Shown here piece after piece: positions 60,654 through 64,000 of a DNA stretch of 64,000 nt. The notes under the pieces were generated by a model. The model was not told where the DNA came from. It saw only the letters and a list, made by a program, of their open reading frames with translations, and searched no databases. Origin of the DNA: Aquabacterium humicola. Lineage in GTDB: Bacteria > Pseudomonadota > Gammaproteobacteria > Burkholderiales > Burkholderiaceae_C. Within the stretch, counting starts at the first letter, position 1. Every line of letters begins with the position of its first letter. The translations under genes and the position numbers were made by a program. The DNA lies in the NCBI RefSeq assembly GCF_030167915.1, contig NZ_JARGNB010000004.1, forward strand, positions 496,001 to 560,000, read 5' to 3'.

Positions 60654-61505
60654 TCAGCTTCCGAACTCGTCGCCCAGTTCCTTCGCGCGCTGCTGCGCCG
60701 CGCGCACGGCCCTGACGATCGCCGCGTGCACGCCGTCGGCGCGCATCGATTCGAGCGCCGCGTAGGTCGTGCCGCCCTTGGAAGTCACGCGCTCGCGCAG
60801 CACCGACGGTGGTTCGTCCGACTGCGCGGCCAGCGCCGCGGCGCCGTCGAAGGTGGCCAGCGCGAGGCGCTTGCCCTGCTCCGGCGTCAGCCCCATCGCG
60901 GCGGCGGCGTCCATCATCGCCTCGACGAAGTGGAAGACATACGCCGGGCCCGACCCGGACAGCGCGGTCACCGCGTCGAGGTCGGCTTCGGCGGCCACCC
61001 ACATCGTCTGCCCGGTCGGCGCGAGCAGCTGCTCGACCAGCGTGCGCTCCGCCGGCTGCACCGCGGCGGTGGCGAACAGCCCGGCGATGCCGCGGCCGAT
61101 CAGCGCCGGCGTGTTCGGCATGCTGCGCACGATGCGCGCGCTGCCCGCCTCTGCCCCGATGGCGGCGGCGATCGATGCGCAGCGGATCCCGGCCATCACG
61201 CTGAACTGCAGCGCGCCGCCGATGTGCGCCGCGCAGGGCGCCGCGGCTTCCTTGAAGAGCTGCGGCTTGACCGCCCAGACCACCACCGCCGCCTCGCGCA
61301 GCGAGCCATCGGCCGCCGCCAGCGTGCGCACGCCGAAGTCGGCCTGCAGCTTCTCGCGCTGCGTGGCGCCGGGGTCCAGCACCAGCACGCTGGCCGCCGG
61401 CCGGCCGGTCTTCAGCAGCCCGCCGATCAGCGCGCTGGCCATGTTGCCGCCGCCGATGAAGGCGATCGTCGGGTGGGCGGAGGGGGCCAGGTCGAGTGCG
61501 TTCAT
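60654..61505 (-). CDS. proC: Pyrroline-5-carboxylate reductase
   Basis: 283 residues. The Rossmann opening is [20 protein letters not shown], followed by [38 protein letters not shown] and the C-terminal signature [20 protein letters not shown] with LAQ-type helix and [20 protein letters not shown]. The enzyme reduces pyrroline-5-carboxylate to proline with NAD(P)H. It converges on ubiA (15 bases between stops) and is divergent from the glutamate dehydrogenase gene, so the two glutamate-linked enzymes share the 201-base upstream region. Confidence 0.97.
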   Translation of the reverse strand: MNALDLAPSAHPTIAFIGGGNMASALIGGLLKTGRPAASVLVLDPGATQREKLQADFGVRTLAAADGSLREAAVVVWAVKPQLFKEAAAPCAAHIGGALQFSVMAGIRCASIAAAIGAEAGSARIVRSMPNTPALIGRGIAGLFATAAVQPAERTLVEQLLAPTGQTMWVAAEADLDAVTALSGSGPAYVFHFVEAMMDAAAAMGLTPEQGKRLALATFDGAAALAAQSDEPPSVLRERVTSKGGTTYAALESMRADGVHAAIVRAVRAAQQRAKELGDEFGS

Positions 61506-61579
61506 GCGCCGCAGTGTAGACAGCGCCGCCGTGGCGAACCGGCCTGCTGCGCCGCGTCATACCCGGGAACGGACGGGTT

Positions 61580-61600
61580 ATGCAAAGAATGCATGATGCA
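61580..61600. promoter_or_regulatory. Triple ATGCA cluster upstream of the glutamate dehydrogenase gene
   Basis: The proC-gdhA intergenic region is mostly GC-rich, but at 61580-61600 ATGCA occurs three times (61580-61584, 61589-61593, 61596-61600) in a short AT-richer tract about 107-127 bases before the gdhA ATG. It may be a regulator or promoter site. No factor can be named. Confidence 0.35.
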
Positions 61601-61706
61601 ACACAGCGGTTACGGCGGTCCCTACAGTGCGCGCCGGAACGGGCCGCAGCGCGGCTCACGAAGCCGACAGGCTCCCGTTTCGAACCATTCCCAACAGGAC
61701 CCTTTC

Positions 61707-62975
61707 ATGACCCTCTCGTACGTCAACCCGACTGCCGACAGCCCGTGGGGCACCTACCTGTCGCAGGTCGACCGCGTGATCCCCTACCTGGGGCCCCTGG
61801 CCCGCTGGGCCGAGTCGCTGAAGCGCCCGAAGCGCGCGCTGATCGTCGACGTGCCGATCGAGCTGGACGATGGCACGGTCGCGCACTACGAGGGTTATCG
61901 CGTGCAGCACAGCCTGTCGCGCGGTCCCGGCAAGGGCGGCGTGCGCTACCACCCGGACGTCACGCTCGAGGAGGTGATGGCGCTGTCGGCCTGGATGTCG
62001 ATCAAGAACGCCGCGGTGAACCTGCCCTACGGCGGCGCCAAGGGCGGCATCCGCGTCGACCCGAAGAGGCTGTCGACCAAGGAGCTGGAGCGCCTGACGC
62101 GCCGCTATACCAGCGAGATCGGCATCATCATCGGCCCGCAGCAGGACATCCCGGCACCGGACGTCAATACCAACGCCCAGGTGATGGCCTGGATGATGGA
62201 CACCTACTCGATGAACACCGGCGCCACGTCGACCGGCGTCGTCACCGGCAAGCCGATCCACCTGGGCGGCTCGCTGGGCCGCGTCAAGGCCACCGGCCGC
62301 GGCGTGTTCGTCACCGGCCGTGAAGCCGCGCGCCGCATCAACCTCGAGCTCGAAGGCGCGCGCGTCGCGGTGCAGGGCTTCGGCAACGTCGGCTCGTCGG
62401 CCGCCGAGCTGTTCGGCCAGGCCGGCGCGAAGATCGTCGCCGCGCAGGACCACACCGGCACCATCGTCAACTCGAACGGCCTCGACCTCGCGACGCTGAT
62501 CCCCCACGTGCGCGACACCGGCGGCGTCGCGGGCTTCAAGGGCGCCGAGGTCTGCGACAACGAGGCGTTCTGGGACCTGCCGGTCGACATCCTGATCCCC
62601 GCCGCGCTCGAAGGCCAGCTCAACGCCGACCGTGCCCGCCGCGTGCAGGCCAAACTGGTGCTCGAAGGCGCGAACGGCCCGACGACGCCGGCGGCCGACG
62701 ACATCCTCGCCGACCGCAACATCCTCGTCGTGCCCGACGTGATCTGCAATGCCGGCGGCGTGACGGTCAGCTACTTCGAGTGGGTGCAGGACTTCTCGTC
62801 CTTCTTCTGGACCGAGGACGAGATCAACCTGCGCCTGGACAAGATCATGGTCGGCGCGCTGCGCAAGATCTGGGACACCGCCGACCAGCACCGCGTCACG
62901 CTGCGCACCGCGACCTTCGCCGTCGCCTGCGAGCGCATCCTGATGGCGCGCCAGGAACGCGGCCTGTATCCGTGA
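61707..62975 (+). CDS. gdhA: Glu/Leu/Phe/Val dehydrogenase, glutamate dehydrogenase
   Basis: 422 residues from ATG 61707 ([20 protein letters not shown]). The substrate domain shows [40 protein letters not shown] (catalytic Lys in GGAKGG) and [20 protein letters not shown]. The Rossmann domain has [20 protein letters not shown], typical of NAD-preferring enzymes, and [20 protein letters not shown]. It interconverts glutamate with 2-oxoglutarate and ammonia; the hexameric ~420-residue class is often catabolic. The Lrp gene downstream suggests amino-acid-dependent control. An AGGAC ribosome site lies 7 bases upstream. Confidence 0.95.
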   Translation: MTLSYVNPTADSPWGTYLSQVDRVIPYLGPLARWAESLKRPKRALIVDVPIELDDGTVAHYEGYRVQHSLSRGPGKGGVRYHPDVTLEEVMALSAWMSIKNAAVNLPYGGAKGGIRVDPKRLSTKELERLTRRYTSEIGIIIGPQQDIPAPDVNTNAQVMAWMMDTYSMNTGATSTGVVTGKPIHLGGSLGRVKATGRGVFVTGREAARRINLELEGARVAVQGFGNVGSSAAELFGQAGAKIVAAQDHTGTIVNSNGLDLATLIPHVRDTGGVAGFKGAEVCDNEAFWDLPVDILIPAALEGQLNADRARRVQAKLVLEGANGPTTPAADDILADRNILVVPDVICNAGGVTVSYFEWVQDFSSFFWTEDEINLRLDKIMVGALRKIWDTADQHRVTLRTATFAVACERILMARQERGLYP

Positions 62976-63005
62976 CCCACCCCCGAGTCGGCCTGGCGGC
63001 CGCCA

Positions 63006-63057
63006 CCCCCTCAAGGGGGCGACACCAGCGGCCCGGCGGAGCCGGTTCCGCGGTGTC
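63006..63057. repeat. Structured intergenic repeat after gdhA
   Basis: Two structures lie side by side. CCCCCT and AGGGGG (63006-63019) form a tight hairpin. Then GACACC (63021-63026) pairs with GGTGTC (63052-63057), enclosing CGG/CCG and an inner stem CCGGC-GGA-GCCGG (63033-63045). There is no T-run. The sequence looks like an intergenic repeat seen in many Burkholderiales genomes (from memory, not checked). It may act as a transcript end or stabiliser for gdhA. Confidence 0.55.
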
Positions 63058-63109
63058 CTGCTTGGGAAAACCCCGTGGATAGATGTTCGGTCGTTCGCGA
63101 TAGCAGTTG

Positions 63110-63115
63110 GATAAT
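63110..63115 (+). promoter_or_regulatory. Candidate -10 element giving a leaderless lrp transcript
   Basis: GATAAT ends 8 bases before the ATG at 63124 and no Shine-Dalgarno sequence separates them. The same hexamer at the same distance precedes oxyR (19840-19845). A sigma-70 start site would fall at or next to the start codon. No clear -35 element was found. Confidence 0.4.
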
Positions 63116-63123
63116 TCGCCGCC

Positions 63124-63645
63124 ATGGCCGACACCGCCCCGAATCCCACACCGCCCGCCGCCCCGGCGGGCGCGAGCCCTGCCGATCGCGGGCTCGACAA
63201 GATCGACGCCCGCATCCTGCGCGCCCTGCAGAAGGACGGCCGCATCTCGAACCTGAAGCTCGCGGAACAGGTGCACCTGTCGCCCACCGCGGTGCTCGAA
63301 CGGGTCAAGCGCCTGACGCGCGACGGCTACATCCTCGGCTACGAGGCGCGGCTCAATCCCAGCAAGCTCGGCGCCGGCATGATGGTCTTCGTCGAGGTGC
63401 TGCTCGACCGCACCGCACCGGACGTGATGGACATGTTCAAGGCGGCGGTGCAGGCCCGGCCCGAGATCCTCGAATGCCACCTCGTCGCCGGCGGCTTCGA
63501 CTACCTGATCAAGACCCGTGTGGCCGACATGCGCGCCTACCGCGAGATGATCGCCACCGTGATCTGGAGCCTGCCCGGCGTGCGCGAGACGCGCACCTAC
63601 ACGGTGATGGAAGAGGTCAAGAACCACACCGCCTTGCCGATCTAA
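63124..63645 (+). CDS. Lrp/AsnC family transcriptional regulator (Lrp-like)
   Basis: 173 residues. A Pro/Ala-rich N-terminal stretch (1-24) precedes the helix-turn-helix: LDKIDARILRALQKDGRISN, LKLAEQVHLSPTAVLERVKR, then GYILGYEARLNPSKLG. The ligand-binding RAM domain follows (VFVEVLLDRTAPDVM, ILECHLVAGGFDYLIKTRVA, YREMIATVIWSLPGVRETRT, TVMEEVKNHTALPI). The ending closely matches enteric Lrp, which senses leucine and controls amino-acid metabolism. Its place beside gdhA fits nitrogen or amino-acid control. The N-terminal extension is longer than usual. Confidence 0.94.
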   Translation: MADTAPNPTPPAAPAGASPADRGLDKIDARILRALQKDGRISNLKLAEQVHLSPTAVLERVKRLTRDGYILGYEARLNPSKLGAGMMVFVEVLLDRTAPDVMDMFKAAVQARPEILECHLVAGGFDYLIKTRVADMRAYREMIATVIWSLPGVRETRTYTVMEEVKNHTALPI

Positions 63646-63801
63646 GCGCGATCCGACCGTGATCTGAGCCCGATCCGAGCCGGCCGGCGCATTCGGCGCA
63701 CGAGACCGAATGCCGCACATCGCTCGCCGCGCGCGGGCGAATTCAGTGAAAGCCAACCGTCGATCTGCGGCACCGTAGCGGAACGTCTAGCCGTTCGCCC
63801 G

Positions 63802-64000
63802 ATGCACCCGTTCGACGACATCGATGCCCAGATCCTGCGCCTGCTGCAGGTCGACGGCCGCCTGCCGAAGCAGAAACTCGCCGAGGTGGTCGGCCTGTCC
63901 GCCGCGGCGACCCATGAACGCGTGAAGCGTCTCGTCGACGATGGCTACATCCTCGGCTTCGAGGCGATCCTGAACCCGGCCAAGCTGGCCGCCGGCATGC
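63802..64000 (+). CDS. Second Lrp/AsnC family regulator, N-terminal part (cut by window end)
   Basis: ATG at 63802 opens MHPFDDIDAQILRLLQVDGR, and the frame runs to the window edge with 66 complete codons. The helix-turn-helix (QKLAEVVGLSAAATHERVKR) and the hinge GYILGFEAILNPAKLAAGM align residue for residue with the first regulator, so the two are paralogues in tandem, 156 bases apart. The RAM effector domain lies outside the window. Confidence 0.9.
   Translation, partial: MHPFDDIDAQILRLLQVDGRLPKQKLAEVVGLSAAATHERVKRLVDDGYILGFEAILNPAKLAAGM

Overview
The window is very GC-rich (close to 70% by eye) and densely coded on both strands. Its gene set points to a betaproteobacterium of the order Burkholderiales, most likely near the Rubrivivax/Leptothrix/Piscinibacter group. 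Clues are the GBP-type porin, the pilT-yggS divergent pair, an OxyR with both redox cysteines, a PEP-CTERM-like tail and Burkholderiales-style intra-operon repeats. The genus assignment is inference; no rRNA or tRNA gene was found.

Layout. 1-8676: end of a BON-domain gene, a 3-hydroxyisobutyrate-dehydrogenase-family gene, then an alpha-2-macroglobulin/PBP1C pair for periplasmic protease defence and peptidoglycan work. 8706-12339: twitching-motility motors pilT and pilU with a cyclic-nucleotide-binding gene between them, and divergent yggS. 12365-15722: CsgG-like lipoprotein, porin and a branched-chain amino-acid-type binding protein ending at a clear terminator. 15846-19798: a run of secreted proteins (small Ig-like protein, six-repeat PD40 propeller, propeller with dockerin-type calcium loops, cohesin-like protein with a PEP-CTERM-like tail). 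19854-26928: oxyR, dps, a BvgS-like hybrid kinase, an Fpg/Nei glycosylase and prfC.

26966-56504 is a complete type VI secretion system (T6SS): tssL-tssK-tssJ leftward; TPR lipoprotein, tssB, tssC, hcp, tssE, tssF, tssG, tssH, vgrG rightward; then a cargo island with an Ntox15-type nuclease effector, its GAD-like/Tdi1-type immunity protein and an unknown exported protein; then tagX-like peptidase, PAAR, a membrane-anchored protein with a possible thiolase-like half, tssM, tagF and an OmpA/BON protein, with tssA facing back. TssJ-L-M form the envelope complex, TssK-E-F-G-A the baseplate, TssB/C the sheath, Hcp the tube, VgrG/PAAR the spike and TssH the sheath recycler. Tiny coupled reading frames link tssM, tagF and ompA.

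56505-64000: a 339-bp gap with an orphan terminator, a secreted PilJ-domain-like protein, psuK-psuG for pseudouridine breakdown, ubiA, proC, glutamate dehydrogenase and two Lrp/AsnC regulators, the second cut by the window edge. The most unusual points are the coupled mini-ORF linkers, the neighbouring dockerin/cohesin genes, the shared C-terminal tail of VgrG and the last cargo gene, and the thiolase-like T6SS protein.
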